Positions 1 to 7,918 of a DNA stretch of 64,000 nucleotides are shown here, piece by piece; within the stretch, counting starts at the first letter, position 1; each line of letters opens with the position of its first letter. A program made the translations under genes and the position numbers. The stretch covers positions 21,685 to 85,684 of the forward strand of contig DAIDHR010000002.1 of the NCBI GenBank assembly GCA_027459605.1, read 5' to 3'. Source of the stretch: Alphaproteobacteria bacterium. GTDB lineage: Bacteria; Pseudomonadota; Alphaproteobacteria; UBA9655. The notes below the pieces were generated by a model, which saw nothing but the letters and a program-made list of their open reading frames with translations, made no database searches and was not told the DNA's origin.

Positions 1-810
1 ATTCCCTGTTTTTGCCCAAGACCGCCTATTCCACTTGTCCCTGGAATTCCTGTAGGATTTTGGGAGCCCGCACGACTTGTCGATGTCACCCGTATTCCTT
101 ATTGCATGGTGAGTATGGGGGGATTACAATTAGGAAGAGGCATCGTTAACCATGGCATCCATGGAAGCAGCGGAGAACGCAAAACTCAACATGGTTTCTA
201 TCAAGTTCATTGGTATATCTATCCGGTCATTTACTGGCTTGAGCTTCTGACAGATTTTCTCTGTCTTGAAAAAGCAAGTTTTGATGTAGGGTATATCACA
301 GAGCTTGATCCTTTGTGGAACGCAGATGAGCTTTCTTTCATTTTAAATCCTGAAGCGATTCTCTTTGGAAACCCCATTGCGCAAGCTGCGTGTGCAGCGG
401 ATTGTACCGCAACAAGTGCAGGCTTTCCGCAGGACGTACTCTTTTGGTGTGGAGGCTGCCAAGGAAGTCTTTATCCTTTTACAGGGAATAACGCAGCTCA
501 CAATGGGGGCGTGCAAGCGAGCCTTCTCATGGCACAAAGAATGATGGCAAAGCTTCATCGAGAGTTGTTACTTTGGGGTACAAGCGGAACGTCTAATCAT
601 CAAATCTGCCAGAAGTATCCTCTCCCGATCATTAAGAAGACTCAATACAAGACACAAATGACCTATCCCCGCCCCACAACACGTGGACCCATGGCCTGTA
701 ACCCTTTAGGACGAACAGAAGTTATTTGGGGGGAGGGCCGCGAGTTTCCTTACAAAGGAGAAGATTTTGGGTACCTAATTTGGAGAAAAAGAAATTGTTG
801 TGCGCTCTAG
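1..810 (+). CDS. traU: TraU, F-type conjugative transfer protein (5' end outside window)
   Basis: TraU is a periplasmic protein needed for pilus assembly and DNA transfer in F-type type IV secretion. The frame is open from base 1, and the first residues read PGIPVGFWEPARLVDV followed by RIPYCMVSMGG, a conserved TraU stretch, so the gene begins before the window. Further TraU-like features are HGFYQVHWYIYP, the cysteine pairs in AAQAACAADC-like sequence (residues about 120-130 of the visible part) and FWCGGCQGSLYPFTG. The stop at 808-810 overlaps the start of trbC, and the genes run in the usual F order. An internal ATG at 106 is not the start because homology continues upstream of it. Confidence 0.9.
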   Translation: MPCFCPRPPIPLVPGIPVGFWEPARLVDVTRIPYCMVSMGGLQLGRGIVNHGIHGSSGERKTQHGFYQVHWYIYPVIYWLELLTDFLCLEKASFDVGYITELDPLWNADELSFILNPEAILFGNPIAQAACAADCTATSAGFPQDVLFWCGGCQGSLYPFTGNNAAHNGGVQASLLMAQRMMAKLHRELLLWGTSGTSNHQICQKYPLPIIKKTQYKTQMTYPRPTTRGPMACNPLGRTEVIWGEGREFPYKGEDFGYLIWRKRNCCAL

Positions 811-1505
811 CCCTTAGTCTTTTTTTCTTTTCTTTCAGTGAATTAGGAGTAGCCTGTTCTCAACATAGGTCATGCCCTGCTCGTTTGCAAGAACAGTTCT
901 CGACTGAAGATTCTCTTAAGGTGGTTGAGGCTATTCAAAAAGATAAAGAATTTCAAGCTTTTTTATCTGAATCCTCTAAACAAAAAGACGCTGTTTTAGA
1001 AAGTAAAGAGTTTCACGATGTTGTGGCGATTCTTCAAGAGCAAGCTCTTCAAGCTCAAGCGCATCGTGTTCAGACTCCGTTGCAGAGCTCTCCCTCTAAA
1101 AGTAAACCAGTAGAACTCACACTCTTTGTTTCTTTTTCACTGGGTGAGAAAGCCCTTTTGAATATTGCTCAAGATGCTAAGAAATGGAATGCCACTCTTG
1201 TCTTGAGAGGGTTCAAAGAAGGAAGCTATATCAAGACTGCAAAGGCACTTCAAAAGATTATCCAAAAAACAGGTCAAGGTTTTATTATTGATCCTGAGCT
1301 TTTTACTCTCTTTGCGATTCAAGTTGTTCCAACATTTGTCTTGAGCAAACCTTTTCAATTAAATGCTTCAGAGCGTATGCAAACGCCCCTTCATGATCGA
1401 ATCCAAGGTCATGTGAGTGCGCAATATGCCCTAGAGACATTCGCAAAAGAGGGAGATCTTAAAGATGAGGCAAAGTCTCTACTTCTGACAGGAGAGACAA
1501 AATGA
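780..1505 (+). CDS. trbC: TrbC-like type-F pilus assembly protein
   Basis: TrbC is a periplasmic pilus assembly factor of F-type systems with a thioredoxin-like fold. The C-terminal half has the typical pattern LTLFVSFSLGEKAL, then LVLRGF, then FIIDPELFTLFAIQVVPTFVL. The frame is open from TTG 726. The TTG at 780 gives a compact signal peptide (EKKKLLCALALSLFFFSFS, then a Cys) and is my preferred start, although the purine-rich AAGGAG at 755-760 lies rather far upstream. The gene overlaps traU at its start and traN at its end (ATGA-type overlap), so it is translationally coupled. Family is fairly sure; the start is not. Confidence 0.8.
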   Translation: MEKKKLLCALALSLFFFSFSELGVACSQHRSCPARLQEQFSTEDSLKVVEAIQKDKEFQAFLSESSKQKDAVLESKEFHDVVAILQEQALQAQAHRVQTPLQSSPSKSKPVELTLFVSFSLGEKALLNIAQDAKKWNATLVLRGFKEGSYIKTAKALQKIIQKTGQGFIIDPELFTLFAIQVVPTFVLSKPFQLNASERMQTPLHDRIQGHVSAQYALETFAKEGDLKDEAKSLLLTGETK

Positions 1506-3373
1506 TCAGGCTCAAGATAATTTTATACCTTGTTATTTTTGTTTTTTCTTCTTCTACCCTTGCTGATCCTTGGAAAAGTCTTCACCAGGGAGATCAAGCT
1601 GCTCAACAATTTCTAGATCAACTTGATCAGAAAAAGGCCAAGGGCGGCCCCCACCCCTTTTATGATGGGAAAAAACCAAAGGAATCAAAGTTCACAAATG
1701 CTGAGCTTACAGGAAAATCTCAAAGAGTTGCTCATAATAATCCAGCTAGCCAAATGATCCATGAAAGCGTTGAAAAGCGCCCTAAAATAAAGATTGATCC
1801 CCAAAAAGATCCTCTTCTTACCCAGGCTCAAAAGACCTTAGAAAATCCTCTCAAAACAATAGGGGGAAAGGATACACACGTTGCTGAGGTTTCTCAAAGC
1901 GGAAAAGACGAAATTCTTGAATGCGAAGAAGCAGGAGATGATTCTCTTGAATCTTGTGTGAATGAGCTCAAAGTAAAAGTCATTCACAAAAAAGTTAAAA
2001 AGGAAAAACAAGCGAGTATCCATCTTACAGGATGTAAGAAGTCCTATAAAAGCTGGCACCCAACAGCTTGTGGATCACTTCTTCATGATGTTCTTCATTG
2101 GAGAAGGTATCGTATCTGGAAACACAATACTGGTTCTCTTGATATTACCTCTTCTTTTAAGTCCTGCCTTCAAGAAATAGAAAGCCAAAAAGAAAATCGA
2201 TGCCATCGTTGCAGCAATCCTCGGAATACAATCCCCACAGGCATCAAAAGGAATCAAATTCAGCACGTTACTATCGGAAGAGAAGCTTCAGGAAAACCTC
2301 TTATTCAAGGAACAACACGTTTTTGTAGTCATGGGCATTTAAAGGGATATGACCTGACAACCAACATTACTATTCACTATGAAGAAGAAACTTATAAGGT
2401 CCTTCCAGATGAGTGGACATCAAATTGCGATCGACTAGAAGCAAAAGTTGATCAGGGTCTTTGTTCCTATGATTCAAGAATTTGTACTCAAGGAAGACAA
2501 ACTCGCCTTATCGAAGGCATTCCCATTACAAGAGATTGCTGGCAGGAGAAGCTCACCTATAGCTGTGCCTATCCTGCTAAAGATGATTGTGGCCCTTTAA
2601 GAGCACGCGGCTGCGCTCAAATCAATTCAACCTGCAAGCAAATGACTGGTGGTACGTGTGTTGCCTATACTCAGACTTACCAATGCAAAGGGAAAACTCA
2701 AATTGGCCAGCAGATCACAGGAGGGAGTACTCCCTTTTGCCTGGACGGAAATTGTCGAGATCAAAGCTATGAGCCTAATGATGAAATGATGTCAACTCTT
2801 GCTCAACTGAGCCTTCTTAAATCCATGGAAGGTAAATTGAATTCTATTTTTAAGGGAGAAGAACACCAGTGCTCAAAGCATATCCTCAACTTCAAAGATT
2901 GTTGTGGCTCAGGGAAAGGTTGGAGTAAGAGCATAGGCCTTGGGGGATGCAAGGCAAAGGAAAAACTCTTGCAGGAAAAACGCAAAGCAAAACTTTGTCA
3001 CTATGTAGGAACCTATTGTGCGAAGAAGATCTTAGGCAAATGCGTTAAGAAAAAATCCTCCTTTTGTTGCTTTGGAACAAAACTTCTCAAAGCCTTTCAT
3101 GAACAAGGCCGTCCTCAAATTAACCTTGGATGGGGAGACGCGAAATATCCTCTTTGTCGCGGATTTACAATTGAGGAAATCCAAAGAATTGACTTTTCCA
3201 AACTGGATTTGAGGGAGGCATTTGAGGACCTCATGAAAAATTACCAACCTGAAAAGCTTCAAGGCCTAGGACAAAAAATTGGCGAAAGATTAGAAATCAT
3301 CAAAAAGGGATTAAATCCCAAGGAGCTCACTCCTAAATCTGTACAACAACCAAAGCAGAGGGGAGAGGGATGA
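1502..3373 (+). CDS. traN: TraN-like mating-pair stabilisation protein, copy 1
   Basis: TraN is a large cysteine-rich outer-membrane protein that stabilises mating pairs and helps determine recipient specificity. This 623-residue protein has an N-terminal signal peptide (about 1-21, ending TLA before DPW) and cysteine-rich blocks, including NDCGPLRARGC-like sequence near residue 360, DCCGSGKGW near 465 and SSFCCFGTKLLKAFHEQGR near 520, which is the conserved TraN C-terminal block. It overlaps trbC upstream and the second traN downstream by four bases. The variable middle (about 190-290) differs strongly from its neighbour while the ends are near-identical. Confidence 0.85.
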   Translation: MIRLKIILYLVIFVFSSSTLADPWKSLHQGDQAAQQFLDQLDQKKAKGGPHPFYDGKKPKESKFTNAELTGKSQRVAHNNPASQMIHESVEKRPKIKIDPQKDPLLTQAQKTLENPLKTIGGKDTHVAEVSQSGKDEILECEEAGDDSLESCVNELKVKVIHKKVKKEKQASIHLTGCKKSYKSWHPTACGSLLHDVLHWRRYRIWKHNTGSLDITSSFKSCLQEIESQKENRCHRCSNPRNTIPTGIKRNQIQHVTIGREASGKPLIQGTTRFCSHGHLKGYDLTTNITIHYEEETYKVLPDEWTSNCDRLEAKVDQGLCSYDSRICTQGRQTRLIEGIPITRDCWQEKLTYSCAYPAKDDCGPLRARGCAQINSTCKQMTGGTCVAYTQTYQCKGKTQIGQQITGGSTPFCLDGNCRDQSYEPNDEMMSTLAQLSLLKSMEGKLNSIFKGEEHQCSKHILNFKDCCGSGKGWSKSIGLGGCKAKEKLLQEKRKAKLCHYVGTYCAKKILGKCVKKKSSFCCFGTKLLKAFHEQGRPQINLGWGDAKYPLCRGFTIEEIQRIDFSKLDLREAFEDLMKNYQPEKLQGLGQKIGERLEIIKKGLNPKELTPKSVQQPKQRGEG

Positions 3374-5376
3374 TTCATCTTAACCAAGGAAACAGCAAAA
3401 AGTGCCCTTCAGGCTTTGCAGAAAGTAGATCTCACTTGGGGAGATTTAAACCCAAAAGCTTTCTTTTGATTTATTTTTCTGGCTTTATGCTTTTAGTTCT
3501 TTTGTTCCATGAGAAAGCTCTTGCTGATCCTTGGAAAAACCTGAAAAGTGGAGATCAAGTCGCTCAAGACTTTTTGAATAAGATCGATCAAAAGAAAAGT
3601 GAAGGAGGAGCCCACCCCTTTTATAAAGGAATTCCTTCTGAAGCTTCTCTTGGCACTGCAGAACTTAAAGGAAAAGCTCAAACCCTTTCTACAAAAGACC
3701 CCGCCAGCAAAATGATCTTTGGAAGCAAAGACTCTCGAACCGAGTTTAAGCTTGATCCTCAAAAAGATCCTCTCCTTCTAGGGGCGGAAAAAATTGGCTC
3801 AAATGCCTTAGAACATATTGGAGGGAAAGGAACAAAACTCACGCGTACTGATCTCCCTAGAGGAAAGGACGAGACTCTCATATGTGAAGAAGCTGGAGAT
3901 GATTCCCTTGAGACATGTGTTCGTGAACTTAATGTAAAGGTTATTAAAACAAAAGTTAGGAAGGAATGGAAAGGAAAGTTCCAACTCTCAAAATGTAGTA
4001 ATTCAGAAAGGAAGAGTCACCCACTCCCCTGTGGGTCCTTAAGACACGCTGTATCTTTAGCCAGACACACTTTAGGAGGATGGTTTTTCTTCCGTGCACA
4101 ACCTCCTCCCGATCCAACAGCAGCTTTGAATATTACAGCTCCCTATAAAGCCTGTATGAGAGAACTTGCTGCCATAAAGAGCATATATTGCTCTGAATGC
4201 CACGCCTATCTTCCTAGCCTTGGATTTAAGATTGATCAAATCAAAGAAATCTCTCTTTTAAGACATCCTCAAAACTCTAAGGCACTCCATATGTATTATG
4301 ATCATTGGCACACCTATAACAGCGGACGAACGGAATATAACTACCACCCCTTTATTAAAGTCACCTATGAAGAAGACTCTTACAAAGTTCTTCCCGATGA
4401 GTGGATCCCCGATAATCGGGGTTCTAATTGCAATCGTTTGGAAGAGAGGGTCGATCAAGGATTATGCTCTTATTATTCTAAAGCTTGCACTCAAGGCAAA
4501 CAAACTCGTCTTATAGATGGAATTCCTGTTACACGAGACTGCTGGCAAGAGACCTATACTTATAGCTGCTCATACCCTGCCAAAAATGATTGTGGCCCTT
4601 TAAGAGCACGAGGATGTGCTCAAATTAATTCTACTTGTAAACAAAAGGTAGGAAATACTTGCGTTATCTATTCTCAAGCCTATCAATGTAAAGGAAACGC
4701 AACTCCGGGCTCGATTGACTCTATTACGGGTGGAAAAACACCTTTTTGTCTTGATGGTAACTGCCGAGATCAAGGATATGAGGCCAATGGTGAGATGATG
4801 GCAACCCTTTCTCAGCTGAGCATCCTTAAAGAAATGCAAGGACAAATCAAAAATGGTACCATCTTTAAAGGAGAAGACAACCGATGTTCTAAATGTATTG
4901 TCAGTTTTAAGGATTGTTGCGGCTCTGGAAAGGGCTGGGGAAAAAGCATAGGTCTTACTGATTGTAGCTCAGAAGAGAAGATGTTACGGCAAAAGCGTGA
5001 TGCAGGGTTGTGTCATTATGTTGGAACTTACTGTGCTGAAAAAATCCCTCTTATAGGCTGCATCAAGAAAAAATCTACTTATTGTTGTTTTGGAACAAAG
5101 CTCCTCAAAGCTTTTCATGAGCAAGGACGCACTCAGATTGGTTTAGGGTGGGGGGAAGCTAAAGAACCACTTTGCAGAGGATTTGCGGTTGAAGAAATCC
5201 AGAAAATTGACTTCTCCAAGCTCGATCTCAGAGAAGTCTATGAAGACCTCATGAAAAACTATAATCCCACAAAACTCCAGGGAACGAGTCAAAAAATAGG
5301 CGAACGCCTTGATGCGATTAAAAAAGGTCTCGCTCCTAATACAAAACAACAACCCCAACAAAGGCCGGAGGCATGA
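3370..5376 (+). CDS. traN: TraN-like mating-pair stabilisation protein, copy 2
   Basis: This is a tandem paralogue of the preceding gene (668 residues). The two share DPWK.L..GDQ just after the signal peptide, EEAGDDSLE.CV, the KVLPDEW motif, CGPLRARGCAQINSTCKQ and the C-terminal CCFGTKLLKAFHEQGR block. Residues about 215-300 diverge, with an insertion in copy 2 containing GWFFFRAQPPPDPTAAL. The start at 3370 overlaps the copy-1 stop (ATGA) behind GGGAGAGGG. It gives a long cytoplasmic leader before the hydrophobic segment at about residues 30-50; an internal ATG at 3487 would give a conventional signal peptide. Two adjacent adhesins could widen recipient range (inference). Confidence 0.85.
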   Translation: MIHLNQGNSKKCPSGFAESRSHLGRFKPKSFLLIYFSGFMLLVLLFHEKALADPWKNLKSGDQVAQDFLNKIDQKKSEGGAHPFYKGIPSEASLGTAELKGKAQTLSTKDPASKMIFGSKDSRTEFKLDPQKDPLLLGAEKIGSNALEHIGGKGTKLTRTDLPRGKDETLICEEAGDDSLETCVRELNVKVIKTKVRKEWKGKFQLSKCSNSERKSHPLPCGSLRHAVSLARHTLGGWFFFRAQPPPDPTAALNITAPYKACMRELAAIKSIYCSECHAYLPSLGFKIDQIKEISLLRHPQNSKALHMYYDHWHTYNSGRTEYNYHPFIKVTYEEDSYKVLPDEWIPDNRGSNCNRLEERVDQGLCSYYSKACTQGKQTRLIDGIPVTRDCWQETYTYSCSYPAKNDCGPLRARGCAQINSTCKQKVGNTCVIYSQAYQCKGNATPGSIDSITGGKTPFCLDGNCRDQGYEANGEMMATLSQLSILKEMQGQIKNGTIFKGEDNRCSKCIVSFKDCCGSGKGWGKSIGLTDCSSEEKMLRQKRDAGLCHYVGTYCAEKIPLIGCIKKKSTYCCFGTKLLKAFHEQGRTQIGLGWGEAKEPLCRGFAVEEIQKIDFSKLDLREVYEDLMKNYNPTKLQGTSQKIGERLDAIKKGLAPNTKQQPQQRPEA

Positions 5377-6320
5377 CAGTGTCGCAGAGAACAGTGTTGC
5401 AGTATTGCAGAATAGAGGTTTTTGAATGGAAGCGTATGGTTTTATCTGTAACGCTTTTCTCTGCGATACTTTTATTTTGCAACACTATCACAAAGGCTTA
5501 CTCAGATTATTCCGGTCAACTCCTGAAGAAACCTGAGGAAACTCTAAAAGTTGCCTTAAACAATTCCTCTAAAATAGGGTCAAGCTTCAAGCTTGCCTTC
5601 TTTGAAGGACATGCAGAAGGCTGGCACTGGTATCAAGACCCGCCAAACGACGACAAGATTGAAGAAAAAAAGGAAATTCCTAGTTCAGCTTTGCCTCTTC
5701 AAACGTCTACTCAAATGATTGAGAGCCAACGGAAAGAGCTCGAGACAAAGCTCCATGCAGCCATTGTTGACCCGACGCGGGACAACCTCATTGCCTATAT
5801 TATTGCTCAAAAGGCTTTGATGGATCAAAGCCAACGGTTTTCTGAATCGTGGCAACGAGTTGTGATGACAACACCTGCCTTGGATGAGACTCTGATTCAT
5901 CCTGTCGATCAAAATGCTCGCCATGTCTATTACCAGGAACGAAATCAAAAAATTACAAGCCGTATTAAAGCCTTAGCGCAAGAATATGGGTTGTTTTTCT
6001 TCTTTAAAGGGAACTGCCCCTATTGTCACCACTTTGCTCCTATTGTAAAGCATTTTGCGAAAAAACATGGTTGGTCTGTCTTAGGCATTTCAATGGATGA
6101 AGGACCTCTAAGGTCCACATTGGCTGAGTTTCCTGATGCAAAACGCGACAATGGAATGGCTTCCCGTCTTAAGATTTCTCATGTGCCCGCCTTGATTGCC
6201 TTTCATTCCAAATCAGGACAAATGATTCCTTTGGCCTATGGAATGGTTTCTGAAAGCGAGATTGAGACAAGAATCGACCTTTTAACACGAACATTCAGTT
6301 CTGGAGGAGCTAAAAAATGA
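5373..6320 (+). CDS. traF: TraF, thioredoxin-like pilus assembly protein
   Basis: TraF is a periplasmic, thioredoxin-fold protein of F-type systems, thought to help disulfide formation in the cysteine-rich Tra proteins. Residues 208-222 read LFFFFKGNCPYCHHF, and CPYC (215-218) is a complete redox motif; F-plasmid TraF lacks it, but many relatives keep it. A later SHVPALIAF supplies the cis-proline. The N-terminus is hydrophobic after about 20 polar residues (membrane segment about 22-40). The gene overlaps traN and traH by four bases. The first 110 nt contain an imperfect inverted repeat that resembles one at the start of traH. Confidence 0.87.
   Translation: MTVSQRTVLQYCRIEVFEWKRMVLSVTLFSAILLFCNTITKAYSDYSGQLLKKPEETLKVALNNSSKIGSSFKLAFFEGHAEGWHWYQDPPNDDKIEEKKEIPSSALPLQTSTQMIESQRKELETKLHAAIVDPTRDNLIAYIIAQKALMDQSQRFSESWQRVVMTTPALDETLIHPVDQNARHVYYQERNQKITSRIKALAQEYGLFFFFKGNCPYCHHFAPIVKHFAKKHGWSVLGISMDEGPLRSTLAEFPDAKRDNGMASRLKISHVPALIAFHSKSGQMIPLAYGMVSESEIETRIDLLTRTFSSGGAKK
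5394..5486. repeat. Imperfect inverted repeat inside the traF 5' end
   Basis: GTGTTGCAGTATTGCAGA at 5394-5411 is complementary to TCTGCGATAC (5460-5469) plus TGCAACAC (5479-5486), with an eight-base AT-rich insertion splitting the 3' arm. The repeat lies within coding sequence for the N-terminal membrane segment. A related arrangement occurs at the start of traH (6341-6391). Confidence 0.5.
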
Positions 6321-7768
6321 AAAAAGTATTGCGGGGAATTGTATTGCAGTGTCGCAGAAGAAGAATCTCATTTGCAACACTGCTATTCTGCGCCTCTATT
6401 TTCTGGTCCACTATAATACTACCAAACTTTAACACTCCTTTATCAGCTTCCATGCAAGATAACCTTGAGAAAGCTTTTAAAACCCTTGGACTCGCTCATA
6501 ATGTAACGGAAGGAGGAGGTTATCAAGACCAAACAGGAGGATTTTATACGGGCGGACGCGTATTTGCCAGATCAAAAGTGAATAATGCCGACCTGATTTC
6601 TTTGCAACTCCCTCATTATCGAGCGGGTTGTGGGGGAATTGATCTTTTTATGGGTGGGTTTAGCTATATCAATGCTCAACAATTTATTGCTCTTATTCGG
6701 AATATTGGAAGTAACGCAAGCGGCTATGCCTTTAATCTGGCCTTGGCAACGGTGACGCCTCAGATTAAGAGCGTGTTGGATGATCTTCTCGCGAAGATTC
6801 AAAAGATGACCAATCAAAATATTAACTCTTGTGAAGCCGCCGCAACCCTTGTGGGAGGTGTTTGGCCTCAATCTGATGCCAGCTCCCAACTCCTGTGTAA
6901 CGCCATGAGTAAGGATCTTGGTATTGCAACCGATTGGGCTCAAGGCCGTCAAAAGTGTGGCGCTGAAGAACAAAGAGCGGCTGTCTTAAACCGGAAAGGA
7001 GAAAAAGCAGGCTTTAAGGATATCTTAGGGGATGAGTTTAATGTTGCTTGGAAAGCCATTTTAAAGAATGCTTTTTTAAAAAATAATTCAGCACTCGCTG
7101 AGTTTTTTATGACCCTTTCCGGCACGATTATCTCAAAGCGTGCAGGAGAGGGTTTGGAAGTCAAAGTCTTGCCTGCGAAAAGCAGTGATCCTCAGTTGAT
7201 CTCTGCATTGTTAACAGGGAATGTCCCCGTTCAGATCTATAAATGCGATAATGTTTCAGAAGATCAGTGTCTAAGTCCAACGTTGCAAAATGTGGGTTTA
7301 CCAAAAGAAAAGGCCCTCTCTTCAAAAGTTCATAAGATACTCACCTCCCTTTCTGACAAGGTCCGAACGGATGGAAAGCTTTCTGAAGAAGAACTCGGCT
7401 TTGTCAATGCAACTATGATTCCTATTTTAAAAATCATTGCTGTAGAAACTGCTTTTAAGAAGGGAGGAAGTCCTGTCAGTGTGGCTGATTTTAGTGAGGC
7501 CATTGCTCACGATATTCTCTTGTCATATCTGGATGAGGTCATGTCTCTCGTATGGGATAATGTGACCCAGCTTAAGGAGAATCAAATCAACGATAAGATG
7601 ATTGAACAGCTGAGATCAGGCATTGCACGTTCTCGCAAACTTTTCTACGCCAAGAGAACGGCTCTCTTTCAACAAATGGCCATTACCTTAGACCTCATTG
7701 AACGGACTCAGAAAATCGAAACCAAGCTGCAGAATACATTTATTTCGTCGCAGCAAGGCACAAAATAG
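6317..7768 (+). CDS. traH: TraH, conjugative pilus assembly protein
   Basis: TraH is a periplasmic or outer-membrane-associated protein required for F-pilus assembly. Family signs are a signal-type N-terminus (hydrophobic about 20-40), then GGGYQDQTGGFYTGGRVFAR, LPHYRAGCGGIDLFMGGFSY with its conserved Cys-Gly-Gly, and INSCEAAATLVGG. The C-terminal third is predicted helical. Length (483 residues) fits the family, which is about 450-480. It overlaps traF by four bases and is followed by a 150-bp gap with a perfect inverted repeat before traG. Confidence 0.9.
   Translation: MKKVLRGIVLQCRRRRISFATLLFCASIFWSTIILPNFNTPLSASMQDNLEKAFKTLGLAHNVTEGGGYQDQTGGFYTGGRVFARSKVNNADLISLQLPHYRAGCGGIDLFMGGFSYINAQQFIALIRNIGSNASGYAFNLALATVTPQIKSVLDDLLAKIQKMTNQNINSCEAAATLVGGVWPQSDASSQLLCNAMSKDLGIATDWAQGRQKCGAEEQRAAVLNRKGEKAGFKDILGDEFNVAWKAILKNAFLKNNSALAEFFMTLSGTIISKRAGEGLEVKVLPAKSSDPQLISALLTGNVPVQIYKCDNVSEDQCLSPTLQNVGLPKEKALSSKVHKILTSLSDKVRTDGKLSEEELGFVNATMIPILKIIAVETAFKKGGSPVSVADFSEAIAHDILLSYLDEVMSLVWDNVTQLKENQINDKMIEQLRSGIARSRKLFYAKRTALFQQMAITLDLIERTQKIETKLQNTFISSQQGTK
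6341..6391. repeat. Imperfect inverted repeat inside the traH 5' end
   Basis: GTATTGCAGTGTCGCAGA (6341-6358) faces GCAACACTGCTATTCTGCG (6373-6391), which contains its partial reverse complement in rearranged order. The words TATTGCAG, GTCGCAG and GCAACACT are shared with the traF repeat at 5386-5486, and both lie in the signal-segment codons. Confidence 0.45.
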
Positions 7769-7777
7769 TGATTGGTG

Positions 7778-7888
7778 ATTGGTTATTAGTGATTAGAAAA
7801 GAAAGGAAGGAAATGGATCAACACAAAAGATATAGAATAGGGGAGCTCATGCCTTTTAGTTACTCTGTTCTAATCACTAATAACCAAT
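7778..7888. repeat. Perfect 21-bp inverted repeat between traH and traG
   Basis: The 21 bases at 7778-7798 (core GGTTATTAGTGATTAG) are exactly reverse-complemented at 7868-7888, enclosing 69 bp. It fills the only sizeable gap in the traU-traD run. It has no T-tract, so it is not a typical terminator. It could be a small non-autonomous insertion (MITE-like) or an mRNA stem that protects or separates the traU-H and traG messages. The traG ribosome site (AGGGAGGA, near 7905) lies just outside it. Confidence 0.8.
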
Positions 7889-7918
7889 TTCTAATGACTC
7901 TCCATAGGGAGGAATAAC

